Positions 1 to 7,656 of a stretch of 33,974 nt of DNA are shown piece by piece. Source of the stretch: an uncultured Muribaculaceae bacterium (GTDB taxonomy: Bacteria > Bacteroidota > Bacteroidia > Bacteroidales > Muribaculaceae). The notes under the pieces are model-generated. The model searched no databases and was not told the DNA's origin. It was given only the letters and a program-made list of their open reading frames with translations. The stretch lies in assembly GCA_910585755.1 (NCBI GenBank), contig CAJUFH010000030.1:1-33974 (forward strand). Reading direction: 5' to 3'. A program made the position numbers and the translations under genes. The number at the start of each line of letters is the position of its first letter. Position 1 is the stretch's first letter.

Positions 1-83
1 TCGGGGGTCAAATCAACCTGGCCCCAGGGGTCATCCGCGCCTGGGTTTTCCACTTGATTCCGTCCGAGAAGTACGGAATATGA
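1..83 (+). CDS. 3' end of an unidentified gene, cut by the window edge
   Basis: Reading from base 3, the frame stays open for 26 codons and ends in TGA at 81-83. The encoded tail reads ...GVIRAWVFHLIPSEKYGI. It uses mostly G/C-ending codons, as the real genes of this window do. Its stop overlaps the ATG of the next gene as ATGA (80-83), the usual arrangement for translational coupling, and this is the main reason to believe it. Too little is visible to name a family. A second frame is also open to the left edge and runs into the downstream gene, so the alternative is that the next protein starts further upstream. Confidence 0.45.
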   Translation, partial: GGQINLAPGVIRAWVFHLIPSEKYGI

Positions 84-367
84 AAAGCCATGGACATGTC
101 TCAACTGAAGATGACGAGACTTGGTTTCAAAATGTATATCAACAATTCAAAAGGTGCGGTTTCCCATTACGCTCGGATGGCACCGTTGACTGGTATACAC
201 TCAAAAATGAAAAGCCGGACTTGTGGGAGTATTATCAGAAAGAAATCCAAAATACAGTAGCACATAAAAGATATATTCAGATAGCATGGCAGAGAGAGCA
301 ACCCTTTGACGAAATAAACAATCGTCTTAAAGAACTGGTGTCATTTATAGCCACACTATTAGTGTAA
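80..367 (+). CDS. Small hypothetical protein (95 aa)
   Basis: I do not recognise this protein. It is 95 residues, soluble-looking, rich in aromatic and charged residues (W15, W38, W49, W70 among them), with no signal peptide, membrane segment or metal-binding motif. The start at 80 is chosen because it overlaps the TGA of the upstream frame as ATGA, suggesting coupled translation. Codons end in A/T far more often than in the genes to the right, which fits recent acquisition. It lies next to a tRNA-Ser gene and an orphan tRNA-Ser 3' half, a common setting for integrated DNA. The frame is open back to the left edge, so a longer protein is possible. It could also be an antitoxin or immunity-type partner of the upstream gene, but nothing in the sequence proves that. 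Confidence 0.5.
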   Translation: MKSHGHVSTEDDETWFQNVYQQFKRCGFPLRSDGTVDWYTLKNEKPDLWEYYQKEIQNTVAHKRYIQIAWQREQPFDEINNRLKELVSFIATLLV

Positions 368-582
368 TTCAAAGGAAAACAATAGAATGATTCAAGCCCC
401 GATTTTCGGAGTATCACGTCACCGCTCACGACCTTTGACGAAGTCAAAAATGATAATATTTTTGGTTTGGTTCGGGCTTTATATATGCCCGGACAAACCT
501 AAACCTATATTGAGGTGGCTGGGCAAAAGAAAATGGAAGCGATGAGATGAGAGAAGATTTGACCAGCCCGAGAGGTTAAGAA

Positions 583-630
583 TATATAAAAACACCCAAC
601 TTTGCGTTTTTGGGTGCAAAATTGGGTGTT
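583..630 (-). terminator. Rho-independent terminator, minus strand
   Basis: A perfect 9-base inverted repeat (AACACCCAA at 591-599 with TTGGGTGTT at 622-630) is followed, on the minus strand, by a T-rich run (bases 583-590). The loop is long (22 bases) and contains a second, smaller self-complementary part. It lies downstream of the tRNA-Ser gene and of the tRNA fragment and is a second stop for minus-strand transcription from the tRNA promoter. Confidence 0.6.
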
Positions 631-664
631 GATTCTGTAATCGCCTGATAGTCAGGCTTATTTG

Positions 665-716
665 CGGAGAGAGGGATTCGAACCCCCGCCTGGACCGTTG
701 AGCCGTGACCCTCGGC
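665..716 (-). pseudogene. Orphan 3' half of a tRNA-Ser gene
   Basis: On the minus strand this stretch contains a serine-type long variable arm, a T arm with GGTTCGAATCC, and a 3' acceptor strand ending TCTCTCCGC. The 5' half (acceptor 5' strand, D arm, anticodon arm) is absent: the bases just upstream are a transcription terminator. It matches the intact neighbour at 765-849 in the first bases of the variable arm (CGAGGGTCAC) and from the T arm to the 3' end, but the middle of the variable arm and the acceptor stem differ, so it derives from another serine isoacceptor. A perfect 6-base hairpin (643-657) lies just beyond it. It is probably a scar of integration at a tRNA 3' end or a decayed duplicate. 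Confidence 0.6.
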
Positions 717-717
717 C

Positions 718-752
718 AAAATAAAAACCCGCCGGCTTTTTCTGCCGTCGGG
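718..752 (-). terminator. Rho-independent terminator after tRNA-Ser
   Basis: A 9-base stem with one mismatch (728-736 with 744-752, loop TTTTTCT on the plus strand) is followed on the minus strand by a T-rich run (bases 718-727). It starts 12 bases beyond the 3' end of the intact tRNA-Ser gene and is the obvious end of its transcript. Confidence 0.75.
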
Positions 753-764
753 ATTTCTCTTTTG

Positions 765-849
765 CGGAAAGAGAGGGATTCGAACCCCCGGAGGTGTGAC
801 CCTCGTCGGTTTTCAAGACCGATGCAATCGACCACTCTGCCATCTTTCC
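765..849 (-). tRNA. tRNA-Ser (anticodon UGA)
   Basis: The minus strand folds as a class II tRNA of 85 bases. The acceptor strand GGAAAGA pairs with TCTTTCC, the discriminator base is G and CCA is not encoded. The anticodon loop CTTGAAA carries UGA (plus-strand bases 813-815), the variable arm has a GAGG/CCTC stem as expected for serine, and the T loop is TTCGAAT. It decodes UCN serine codons. A promoter lies about 85 bases upstream and a strong terminator directly downstream, so it is a single-gene transcript. Confidence 0.95.
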
Positions 850-933
850 ATACGGTTACCTTTCATCACCCTGCGGTTTCCAATCCGGATTTCCCGCGGT
901 AGGGATTTAGGTATCCTCCGTTATTATTTTACG

Positions 934-965
934 CGAAGTTAGCGATTGTTTCCCATTGTGCCAAA
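934..965 (-). promoter_or_regulatory. Promoter of tRNA-Ser
   Basis: On the minus strand TTTG (962-965) stands exactly 20 bases before TAACTTCG (934-941), a one-base variant of the Bacteroidota -7 box TAnnTTTG. Transcription would start near 928, about 80 bases before the mature tRNA, so the 5' leader would be removed by RNase P. Confidence 0.55.
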
Positions 966-1043
966 TTTCCGCCTCTTTTTTATCCTTTTTGAGCCTCATC
1001 GCCCTCAATCGGCTGCAATAAGCCCCTTCTCCTATTCCTCGCT

Positions 1044-1098
1044 AGGCGAAAGTATTCCCGTTCAGTGGAGCGAGCTTAAGCGAGCGGCCACCCATCCG
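1044..1098 (-). repeat. Dispersed intergenic repeat, copy 1
   Basis: The reverse strand carries the core GCCGCTCGCTT-A-GCTCGCTCCACTGAACGG followed by a less conserved tail ending CTTTCGCCT. It is nearly the same as the copies at 9656-9710 and 33313-33362, and weakly like 1171-1208. The preceding bases (CGGATGGG) are shared with the 9656 copy. Inside the core the hexamer GCTCGC is directly repeated with a 4-base gap. All copies lie between genes. Confidence 0.75.
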
Positions 1099-1170
1099 TT
1101 CCGTCCCTTTTCCAAGAATCCCTTTTACGGCCCTCTATCCCCGCGGCCCTTCTTTCTCGGTTGTCGCGGA

Positions 1171-1208
1171 CTGTCGGGTGGAGTGAGCCGAAGGCGAGCG
1201 GCTTCCCC
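1171..1208 (-). repeat. Dispersed intergenic repeat, degenerate copy 2
   Basis: On the minus strand the order GCCGCTCGC, a CTTCG spacer, GCTCACTCCAC is recognisable as the same core found at 1044-1098, with several substitutions and no clear tail. It lies about 75 bases from copy 1 in the same orientation. Confidence 0.5.
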
Positions 1209-1265
1209 GAGGCGCCCCCATTCCGGGGTTCTGGTCCCGGTGCGAGCCGCCGCGGCGGCGAGGCG

Positions 1266-2189
1266 TTATCCGTTTAAAGCCCCCAGGTATTTCCCCATGC
1301 TCGTAGCCTTCCGCATCTGTTTCAGGAACTTGCGGGAAAACAGGCGGTCCGGCTCCTGGTATTCCCAGAAAGGCTTGATTTTCGCTAAAATCTGTGCGTC
1401 GCCGCAAAGCGTTTCCGTGTAATCCTCTAATATGGCATTGTGGAGCGCCAGAATCTTCTCCCTCAGTTCCTCGTCGCTGACCGTCTTCTCGTCGCGCCAT
1501 TCCGCTCCCAGCGATGGCCTCGCCAGCAGTCCGCGCCCTACCATAACCCCCTCGAGGCTCGGATAGCGCTCCGCGGTCCGGGCGATGTCTGTCGCCCTCG
1601 CCAGTCCCCCATTGAAAACCACCGGGTTGACCGAGGCCTCTAAGAACGCCTCGAACTCCCCCGTATGCAGCTCGCCCCCGTACTGCTGCCGGGCTACGCG
1701 CGGATGGACCGCGACCCTCTCAAGCCGCAGCTCGTTCAGCGCGTCGATTATTCCCCGCCATTCTCCCGGATTCTCCATCCCCAGGCGCGTCTTGACCGAC
1801 AGCCGAAGTCCCGGAAACTCCTTCGCCGCCACTTCCGCTACCTCCTTTATAACCTGCGGATTCTGAATCAGCGCCGCACCGCGACCGCGGCGTGTCTGCG
1901 GCGGGAACGGGCAGCCGAGATTGAGGTCGAGCGCCCTGTGTCCCGCCTCCGTGACCGCCGTCGCTATCAGCCGGAACTCCTCCGCGTCGCGGAAAAGCCC
2001 CTGCGGCACGAGCGCCACCCCCGGATTCTTCTCTATGGCGATGTCCGCCCGGTCGCGGCGCCGCGTCTCCCCCTTCTCGACTCTGATGAAAGGGGCGTAA
2101 TAAGCGTCGATTCCCCCGAATATAGCGGCGTGGTGGCGGCGCCAAGTCGCTTCCGTATGCCCCTGTAGCGGGGCGGCATAAATTTTCAT
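1266..2189 (-). CDS. dus: tRNA-dihydrouridine synthase
   Basis: Flavin-dependent enzyme that reduces uridines in the D arm of tRNA to dihydrouridine, using NADPH, in the cytoplasm. The 307-residue product shows the family order: an N-terminal FMN-barrel strand (IYAAPLQGHTEA), the catalytic loop DLNLGCPFPPQ with the acid/base Cys93, the substrate/FMN segment SVKTRLGM, the VAVHPR histidine motif, and the C-terminal phosphate-binding GVMVGRGLL. Length matches the family. I chose the start MKIYAAPLQG at 2189: an in-frame ATG further upstream (2360) would add 57 residues unlike any Dus N-terminus and would run through both divergent promoters. It is divergent from the CotH lipoprotein gene and transcribed alone. 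The exact target uridine (A, B or C subtype) cannot be told from sequence by eye. Confidence 0.9.
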   Translation of the reverse strand: MKIYAAPLQGHTEATWRRHHAAIFGGIDAYYAPFIRVEKGETRRRDRADIAIEKNPGVALVPQGLFRDAEEFRLIATAVTEAGHRALDLNLGCPFPPQTRRGRGAALIQNPQVIKEVAEVAAKEFPGLRLSVKTRLGMENPGEWRGIIDALNELRLERVAVHPRVARQQYGGELHTGEFEAFLEASVNPVVFNGGLARATDIARTAERYPSLEGVMVGRGLLARPSLGAEWRDEKTVSDEELREKILALHNAILEDYTETLCGDAQILAKIKPFWEYQEPDRLFSRKFLKQMRKATSMGKYLGALNG

Positions 2190-2206
2190 ATAGCTTGATT
2201 TTTGCG

Positions 2207-2239
2207 CGAATTTACTACTTTCTCCCCGTCCCGTCCCAA
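2207..2239 (-). promoter_or_regulatory. Possible promoter of the dihydrouridine synthase gene
   Basis: On the minus strand TTG (2237-2239), 22 bases, then TAAATTCG (2207-2214), one base off the Bacteroidota -7 box. The spacer is slightly long, so this is a weak call. It would give a leader of about 15 bases. Confidence 0.35.
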
Positions 2240-2279
2240 TACCCGTATGGTTAATTGTGGTGAAAACGCCTGGCCGAAG

Positions 2280-2310
2280 TTGCGGGATAACCGCCGAATA
2301 GCTAAATTTG
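2280..2310 (+). promoter_or_regulatory. Promoter of the CotH-domain lipoprotein gene
   Basis: TTG (2280-2282), 20 bases, then TAAATTTG (2303-2310), an exact match to the TAnnTTTG -7 box. The start of transcription would be near 2315, leaving a leader of about 55 bases. Confidence 0.6.
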
Positions 2311-2369
2311 CGTGAATAAACTATTAAAAACTCAATCGGGGCATCAACCGCCCCGGCCAATCAATATCA

Positions 2370-4964
2370 ATGCTGAAAACAATATTGCGCCGTGGCGCGC
2401 TCGCCGTCTCCCTCTTTGTCGCGGCTCTTTTCTCATCCGCTCTCCTTCAGTCCTGCAAGGAGGATCTCAGCGGCATCGAAGCGGATATCAAGGACCTCCA
2501 GGAACGCGTCGACGCGTTGGAAACTGCCGTCGAAGCCCTCCGCGCGGCCTATGAGGACGGAAAAATCATCTCCTCCGTAGCTCCACATCCTACAAAGGAC
2601 GGCTGGCTCGTGACGTTCTCCGACAACTCTTCGATTTCTCTCACAAACGGCCGCGACGGTGCCACGGGTGAGACCGGCGCGACTGGTGCGGCCGGTTCCG
2701 ATGGCCGCGACGGCATCGATGCCGTTACCCCCCTGCTGATGATTGACACCTCCGGCTACTGGATGGTCAGCTATGACAACGGGGCCTCATACGAACATCT
2801 CCTCGACCCCTCCGGCGCCAAAATCAAGGCGCTCGGACTCGATGGCGCTCCCGGTCAGGATGGTGTTGACGGAAAGCCCGGTGCTGACGGCAAACCGGGG
2901 GAGGACGGCAAGCCCGGTGCCGATGGTGCCGACGGCCTATGTGTACGCGTCGTCGTTGACGACCGCGGTCTCTACTGCTTTGAGATATACGATCCCGCCG
3001 ACCCCTCGGTCGTCAAGGAGCGCGTCGAGACCCCCTACGATTCCGACCCCGCCGCCGTGGTGCGCGCGGTGAAGAAAGACCCCGTTTCCGGAGTAGTGAC
3101 TATCATTATGGCTGACGGCTCGGAGTTCTCCTTCAACCTCGACGTGAGATATCCCACCGGAATCGTCCTCCTGGCCGACGCGGTGGCTATCGGCGAGGGG
3201 GGCACGGCGACCTTCGAGTTCCGCGTCAACCCCTCCAACGCCTTCATTGACTTTGACCCTTCCCAGGGGATGATTCGCCTCGACCTCGTTAACGAAGAGC
3301 TGCTGAGCCGCGTTGTCGCCGACAGCTATGTCACTGACCCCGTGAATTTCCGCCTCGAAAAAATCGAAGCCTCGCTCACCCCCTCCGGCGATGTCAAGGC
3401 CGGACAGTACCGCGCCACAATCCGCGACCTCGCCGTGGAAAAGGACTACGCCCAGGGCGTCGCACTCGTCCTGAACTCTACCGACGGTGCCGGAAACCCC
3501 GTGCAGATTTCCTCGGCGATGATGAGGGTGGAGTGGGGGGCCGGCTCCTCGATTCAGTCTTTCTCCGTCAACGGCTCCCCCGAGGCGGAGCGCGTCGCCG
3601 GTGGCTCCCTGCTGATGGTCCGCCTCCCGTATGGCACAGACCCTGCGAAATGCGTCCCGACCTTCACAACCTCTGCCGCCGGAATCTATTGCGACGGCGT
3701 ACAGCTTGTAAGCGGTTCCTCGGAACTCGACCTCTCGATGCCCCGCGACCTGACCATTTGCTCCCGTAGCGGCGTGAAAAGCACCGTGCGCGTCGCGGCC
3801 GCATATTCCGACCTCCCGATTCTATACCTCTCTACCCCCTCCGCGATTGAGAGCAAGGAGGTATGGGTCGAAGGTTCCCGTCTCGAACTGCTGAACACCT
3901 CCGGCCATCTTCAGGATATGGATGTGCCCCTCAGCGTGAAAGGCCGCGGCAACTCTACCTGGAACTATCCCAAGAAACCCTACGCGCTCAAACTCGATAA
4001 GAAAGACTCCGTCCTCGGCATGCCCCGCCATAAGCGCTGGGTGCTCCTCGCAAACTATATCGACCCCTCCAAAATCCGCAACGCCTTCGCCTTCGAAATC
4101 GCCCGGCAGACCGAATCACTCCCCTGGACCCCCCGCGGAGAGTTCGTCGACCTCGTCGTCAACGGGCAGATGATGGGCAACTACTACCTCTGCGAGCAAA
4201 TCCGCGTCGACCGCGACCGCGTCGACATTGTCGAAATGGAGGCCGCCGACAACTCCGGGGACCCTCTGACTGGAGGTTACCTCCTTGAACTCGACAAGAT
4301 AATGGACGAGGTGAACACCTTCTATACCGCGCGCCGCCGGCTCCCCGTGATGGTAAAGTCCCCCGACGATGACGTGATGACCTCCGAGCAGCTCGGATAT
4401 ATCTCCTCCTATTTCGACCAGCTCGAGAATACAATCTATACCTCCACATTCCCCGGGAACGGCGAATACCGCGAGTTCGTCGACCTCGAGACTTTCGCCG
4501 ACTGGTGGCTCGTCCATGAAATCTGCACCAACGCCGAACCTACTCACCCCAAAAGCTGCTATATGTACAAGGACCGCGGCGGCAAGCTCTGCGCCGGCCC
4601 GGTCTGGGACTTTGACTGGGGAACATTCACAACCTCCCGCGAGAACACATTCGTCGCAAGCAATTCCCTATGGTACTTCCGCTTCCTCCGCGACCCCGTG
4701 TTCAAGGAAATCGTCCAGCGCAAATGGGAAGCGCTTCTGCCAAAGATCGAAGTGCTCCCCGAGCAGTTCCTGCTCCCCCTCTATGCCCGCCTCTCCCCAT
4801 CCGTCAACGCCGACTACCTCCTCTGGCCCCGCTATTTCGATCCCTCCGTCGAAGCCGACGTCAACGAGGACATAACCCTCACCCCCGACCAGTCGCTCGA
4901 ACGCATCGTCGCCTCCTACCGCCGCCATCTCCGCTGGCTCGACACCGCCATCCGCGCCCTCTGA
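2370..4964 (+). CDS. Surface lipoprotein with collagen-like repeats and a CotH kinase-like domain
   Basis: An 864-residue exported lipoprotein: a basic and hydrophobic signal peptide (1-28), then lipobox LLQSC with the lipidated Cys29. Residues 33-60 form a heptad-like coiled coil (DIKDLQERVDALE...), as at the front of DUF4988-type Bacteroidota proteins. Two Gly-X-Y collagen-like runs follow (about 94-118 and 157-189), with beta-rich domains to about 480. The C-terminal part (about 483-800) resembles CotH, a spore-coat protein kinase fold found in many bacteria: KGRGNSTW (524-531), K.PYALKLD, GGYLLELD (635-642) and the acidic VWDFDWGTF (745-753), whose aspartates are the expected metal/ATP ligands. 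It is monocistronic and divergent from the tRNA modification gene. It probably sits on the cell surface as a rod-like stalk carrying an enzymatic or binding head. Substrate unknown. Confidence 0.85.
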   Translation: MLKTILRRGALAVSLFVAALFSSALLQSCKEDLSGIEADIKDLQERVDALETAVEALRAAYEDGKIISSVAPHPTKDGWLVTFSDNSSISLTNGRDGATGETGATGAAGSDGRDGIDAVTPLLMIDTSGYWMVSYDNGASYEHLLDPSGAKIKALGLDGAPGQDGVDGKPGADGKPGEDGKPGADGADGLCVRVVVDDRGLYCFEIYDPADPSVVKERVETPYDSDPAAVVRAVKKDPVSGVVTIIMADGSEFSFNLDVRYPTGIVLLADAVAIGEGGTATFEFRVNPSNAFIDFDPSQGMIRLDLVNEELLSRVVADSYVTDPVNFRLEKIEASLTPSGDVKAGQYRATIRDLAVEKDYAQGVALVLNSTDGAGNPVQISSAMMRVEWGAGSSIQSFSVNGSPEAERVAGGSLLMVRLPYGTDPAKCVPTFTTSAAGIYCDGVQLVSGSSELDLSMPRDLTICSRSGVKSTVRVAAAYSDLPILYLSTPSAIESKEVWVEGSRLELLNTSGHLQDMDVPLSVKGRGNSTWNYPKKPYALKLDKKDSVLGMPRHKRWVLLANYIDPSKIRNAFAFEIARQTESLPWTPRGEFVDLVVNGQMMGNYYLCEQIRVDRDRVDIVEMEAADNSGDPLTGGYLLELDKIMDEVNTFYTARRRLPVMVKSPDDDVMTSEQLGYISSYFDQLENTIYTSTFPGNGEYREFVDLETFADWWLVHEICTNAEPTHPKSCYMYKDRGGKLCAGPVWDFDWGTFTTSRENTFVASNSLWYFRFLRDPVFKEIVQRKWEALLPKIEVLPEQFLLPLYARLSPSVNADYLLWPRYFDPSVEADVNEDITLTPDQSLERIVASYRRHLRWLDTAIRAL

Positions 4965-5071
4965 TGCCCGCTCCCTCTCCCTTCTTTCCCTTTCCTTTCC
5001 CTCTCAAACTATCTCCGCGGCTGCCGTCAGGCGAATTGCCTTAATTTGCAAACAACTATTATATATCCGAT

Positions 5072-6238
5072 ATGGCAGCAGAAGCGATACCCCTGGCGTC
5101 GAAACCCAGGTTTGAAATTCTTGACGGACTCCGCGGTGTGGCCGCGATGCTCGTCGTGGTCTTCCATCTTTTTGAAACCTATTCCTCAGGTCCTGCGGAT
5201 CAGATTATTAACCACGGCTACCTCGCCGTAGATTTCTTTTTCGTCCTCTCAGGCTTCGTGATAGGGTATGCCTATGACGACCGCTGGGGCCGTATGTCGA
5301 CCTGGGATTTCTTCAAGCGGCGCCTCATCCGCCTCCAGCCGATGGTCGTCCTCGGTACCCTCATCGGCGCGTTCTGGTTCTATTTCGGAGCCGCCCCCGG
5401 ATTCGAGCTTGTCATGCAGACCCCGTGGTGGAAACTCCTGCTAATTATGATATTAGGCTGCATAATGTTCCCGACTCCTCCCTCGATGGACATTCGCGGA
5501 TGGAAGGAAATCAACTCTCTGAACGGCGCCCAGTGGTCCCTGCTGTGGGAGTATATCGCCAATATCCTTTATGCCTTGGTTGTCAGGCGTTTCAGCCGTG
5601 TGGCGCTCGGTGTCATGGTTGCCTTGTCGGCATTTCTGACAATCGACGTGGCGATGGACCTCGATGTGTTCGGCCTGCTCAAAGCCCGTTCTTACGCCAG
5701 ATATACCGTCATCGGCGGCTTCGGTCTCACCCCCGACCAGATTTATATCGGGATATGCCGGCTGCTGTATCCCTTCTTCGGCGGACTGTTGCTCTACCGC
5801 CTTGGCAAACTGCGGATTAACCTGAAAAGCGGTGGCATGCTGTGGTGCTCGCTGGCGGTTGCCGCGACGCTGGCCGTGCCCCATATCGGCGGGGAAACCC
5901 ACCAGTGGCTCAACGGATTGTATTGCGTTGTCATCATCCTGTTCGTCTACCCGGCAATCGTCGCCGCCGGAGCCGGAAGCCCCTTGAAGGGAAGGAAGAC
6001 AACCGCCGTCTGCAAGTTCCTCGGCCTGATTTCCTATCCCCTGTATATCACCCACTACCCGATGATATACGTTCAGATGAACTGGGCAGCGCGCCACGCC
6101 GACGCTCCTTTGGGTACCCATATCTGGGTGGCGGTCAGCATCTTCGCCGCCTCTATCGCTGTCGCCTACGCGAGCGTCAAGGTTTACGACCTCCCCATCC
6201 GCGCCTGGCTCTCCGCCCGCTTCCTCCGCAAGTCCTGA
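5072..6238 (+). CDS. Membrane acyltransferase, acyltransferase-3 (OafA/NodX) family
   Basis: A 388-residue integral membrane protein that would transfer an acyl group, typically acetyl or succinyl, to a glycan of the envelope. The family hallmark is at the N-terminus: ILDGLRGVAAMLVVVFHLFE with Arg21 and the conserved His32, followed by AVDFFFVLSGFVI. About ten hydrophobic segments follow, ending near YPLYITHYPMIYV. No fused periplasmic SGNH domain is present. The start ATG at 5072 lies just before a short hydrophilic leader. Upstream, the 107-base gap contains a 35-base all-pyrimidine tract (4971-5005). A -7-like TTAATTTG lies at 5041-5048 but has no convincing partner box. The target (O-antigen, capsule, peptidoglycan or exopolysaccharide) cannot be told, as no glycan genes adjoin. 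Confidence 0.85.
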   Translation: MAAEAIPLASKPRFEILDGLRGVAAMLVVVFHLFETYSSGPADQIINHGYLAVDFFFVLSGFVIGYAYDDRWGRMSTWDFFKRRLIRLQPMVVLGTLIGAFWFYFGAAPGFELVMQTPWWKLLLIMILGCIMFPTPPSMDIRGWKEINSLNGAQWSLLWEYIANILYALVVRRFSRVALGVMVALSAFLTIDVAMDLDVFGLLKARSYARYTVIGGFGLTPDQIYIGICRLLYPFFGGLLLYRLGKLRINLKSGGMLWCSLAVAATLAVPHIGGETHQWLNGLYCVVIILFVYPAIVAAGAGSPLKGRKTTAVCKFLGLISYPLYITHYPMIYVQMNWAARHADAPLGTHIWVAVSIFAASIAVAYASVKVYDLPIRAWLSARFLRKS

Positions 6239-6310
6239 ACCGCAGGGAGGTGTGTGGTGTTTTATCAGAAAGCCGTTGCCTCTCGGCAGCGGGGATAATT
6301 CATCACTGTT

Positions 6311-7636
6311 ATGAGGCATTGCAAGTGTTTTTTTGCGGTTATGGCTGCGGTGGCGGGTGTTTTCGCAGCGTCGGGGCGTCAGGTGAGCCTGGTTGAGCAG
6401 CAGACTGATTCCCTTATCGGGTCGCATAAGGTAGTGTACATCGACGGGAAGCCCGCCGACGCGGCTACCCGGGCGTATGTCGATTCCATCCGCCAGCGTA
6501 TCTCGGTTTTCTACTATGACCAGTTCCGCCACTTCTCCGATCCCGCGGCGCCTTATTTCCTGTTCATGAGCAAGGACGCGGGGCTGGCGATGGGTATCGG
6601 GGGGTGCGTCCGCATGCGCGGCTACTACGACTGGGGCGGGGCGATTCCGGCTTCGGGGTTCGCCCCCTACCTGATTCCGATGCGCAGGGACCCGACCAAC
6701 ATGCGCCACCTCGGCACTACTCCCGCCGGAACGGCGCTGTTTTTCCGCGTGCTCGGCCGCAACAAGGCGCTGGGTGACTATCTGCTTTATATCGAATGTA
6801 ATTTCAACGGCTATGGTGGCCGCGACTTCCATTTGAAAAAGGCTTATGCGATAGTCAACAAGGTGACAATCGGTTACGCCAATTCTACCTTCTCGGATCC
6901 CGCGGCGCTTCCCCCGACGGTCGACGCGCAGGGCCCTAACAACAAGATTACTCCGACAACCGTGCTGGTGCGTTATATGCCGACTTTCGGGAAGCGCTGG
7001 ACGGCGGCAGTCTCTGTCGAGAGTCCCGAACCCTCTATTTCAGTCGATGGCAAATCGACGGCGAAGGTTAGCGCCTGGGTGCCTGACTTCGCAGCTTTCG
7101 GGCAGTACCAGTGGGGACGCGGCGAGCACGTGCGGCTCGCGGGGATACTGCGCACTTTGTCGTACCGCGACTTGATTGCGGGAAGGAACCATAACACCTT
7201 GGGCTGGGGGCTGATGCTGAGTTCCGTGGCCCATCCGGCTCCGATGCTGACAACGTACGCCAATGTCTGCTACGGCCATGGTTACCAGAGCCTCGGAGGG
7301 GACCTGCTTATTGGCAGCTATGACCTTGTCGGTGACCCGGAAAAGGCTGGCAGGCTCTACGCACCGGCCTCGGTAGGGTGGTGCGTCGGTTTGCAGTACA
7401 ATTTACGGCCTAATCTGTTTGTCAGCGTCCAGGCGAGCCAGACCCGTTATCTTCCGGCGAAGGATGTATCGCCCGCCGAGTACAATTACGGGTTGTTCGG
7501 GGCTGTCAACCTGTTCTGGAATCTGACCCCGCGGATGCAGATTGGCGCGGAGTTCGACCTCGGCAAGCGCTGCGATTTCAGCGGCGACAGCGCCTGGGCG
7601 CGCCGTGTCGGCCTGATGGCCCAGTTCTCCTTCTAA
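6311..7636 (+). CDS. DcaP-like outer-membrane porin
   Basis: A 441-residue exported beta-barrel protein. Residues 1-22 are a signal peptide, then comes a short helical stretch (about 24-65), then a barrel of alternating strands that ends in an aromatic residue (MAQFSF), the usual recognition end for outer-membrane assembly. The segment GYANSTFSDPAALPPTVDAQ (189-208) matches the constriction-loop hallmark of DcaP-type porins (STF.DPAA.P.T.D), which pass small anionic or dicarboxylic solutes. The gene follows the acyltransferase on the same strand with 72 bases between and could be cotranscribed. It is convergent with the TonB receptor gene, only 20 bases away, without a visible terminator. The substrate is unknown. 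An ordinary Gram-negative porin of another subfamily is the alternative. Confidence 0.75.
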   Translation: MRHCKCFFAVMAAVAGVFAASGRQVSLVEQQTDSLIGSHKVVYIDGKPADAATRAYVDSIRQRISVFYYDQFRHFSDPAAPYFLFMSKDAGLAMGIGGCVRMRGYYDWGGAIPASGFAPYLIPMRRDPTNMRHLGTTPAGTALFFRVLGRNKALGDYLLYIECNFNGYGGRDFHLKKAYAIVNKVTIGYANSTFSDPAALPPTVDAQGPNNKITPTTVLVRYMPTFGKRWTAAVSVESPEPSISVDGKSTAKVSAWVPDFAAFGQYQWGRGEHVRLAGILRTLSYRDLIAGRNHNTLGWGLMLSSVAHPAPMLTTYANVCYGHGYQSLGGDLLIGSYDLVGDPEKAGRLYAPASVGWCVGLQYNLRPNLFVSVQASQTRYLPAKDVSPAEYNYGLFGAVNLFWNLTPRMQIGAEFDLGKRCDFSGDSAWARRVGLMAQFSF

Positions 7637-7656
7637 GAGGGCGCTTCAGAATGCGG

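Larger units (their letters stand above)
966..1265. other. Intergenic stretch without a credible gene
   Basis: Between the tRNA promoter and the end of the dihydrouridine synthase gene I see two repeat copies, a CCGGGG/CCCCGG-type hairpin near 1223-1240, and a perfect 14-base palindrome of GCC/GGC units at 1246-1259, just after the stop codon of the minus-strand gene. The palindrome has no T-run on either strand, so it is not a classical terminator. Open frames across this stretch are composition artefacts. Confidence 0.5.

Noticed and set aside
479..843. Open frames on the minus strand over the tRNA-Ser region
   Set aside because: They run through the tRNA, its terminator and the tRNA fragment, and the translation repeats because the tRNA ends are similar.
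946..1422. Open frames on both strands between the tRNA and the dihydrouridine synthase gene
   Set aside because: Products are low-complexity Arg/Pro/Ser-rich, cross the repeat copies and have no promoter.
2190..2360. Longer N-terminus for the dihydrouridine synthase
   Set aside because: It would extend past both promoter candidates. The family N-terminus begins at MKIYAAPLQG.
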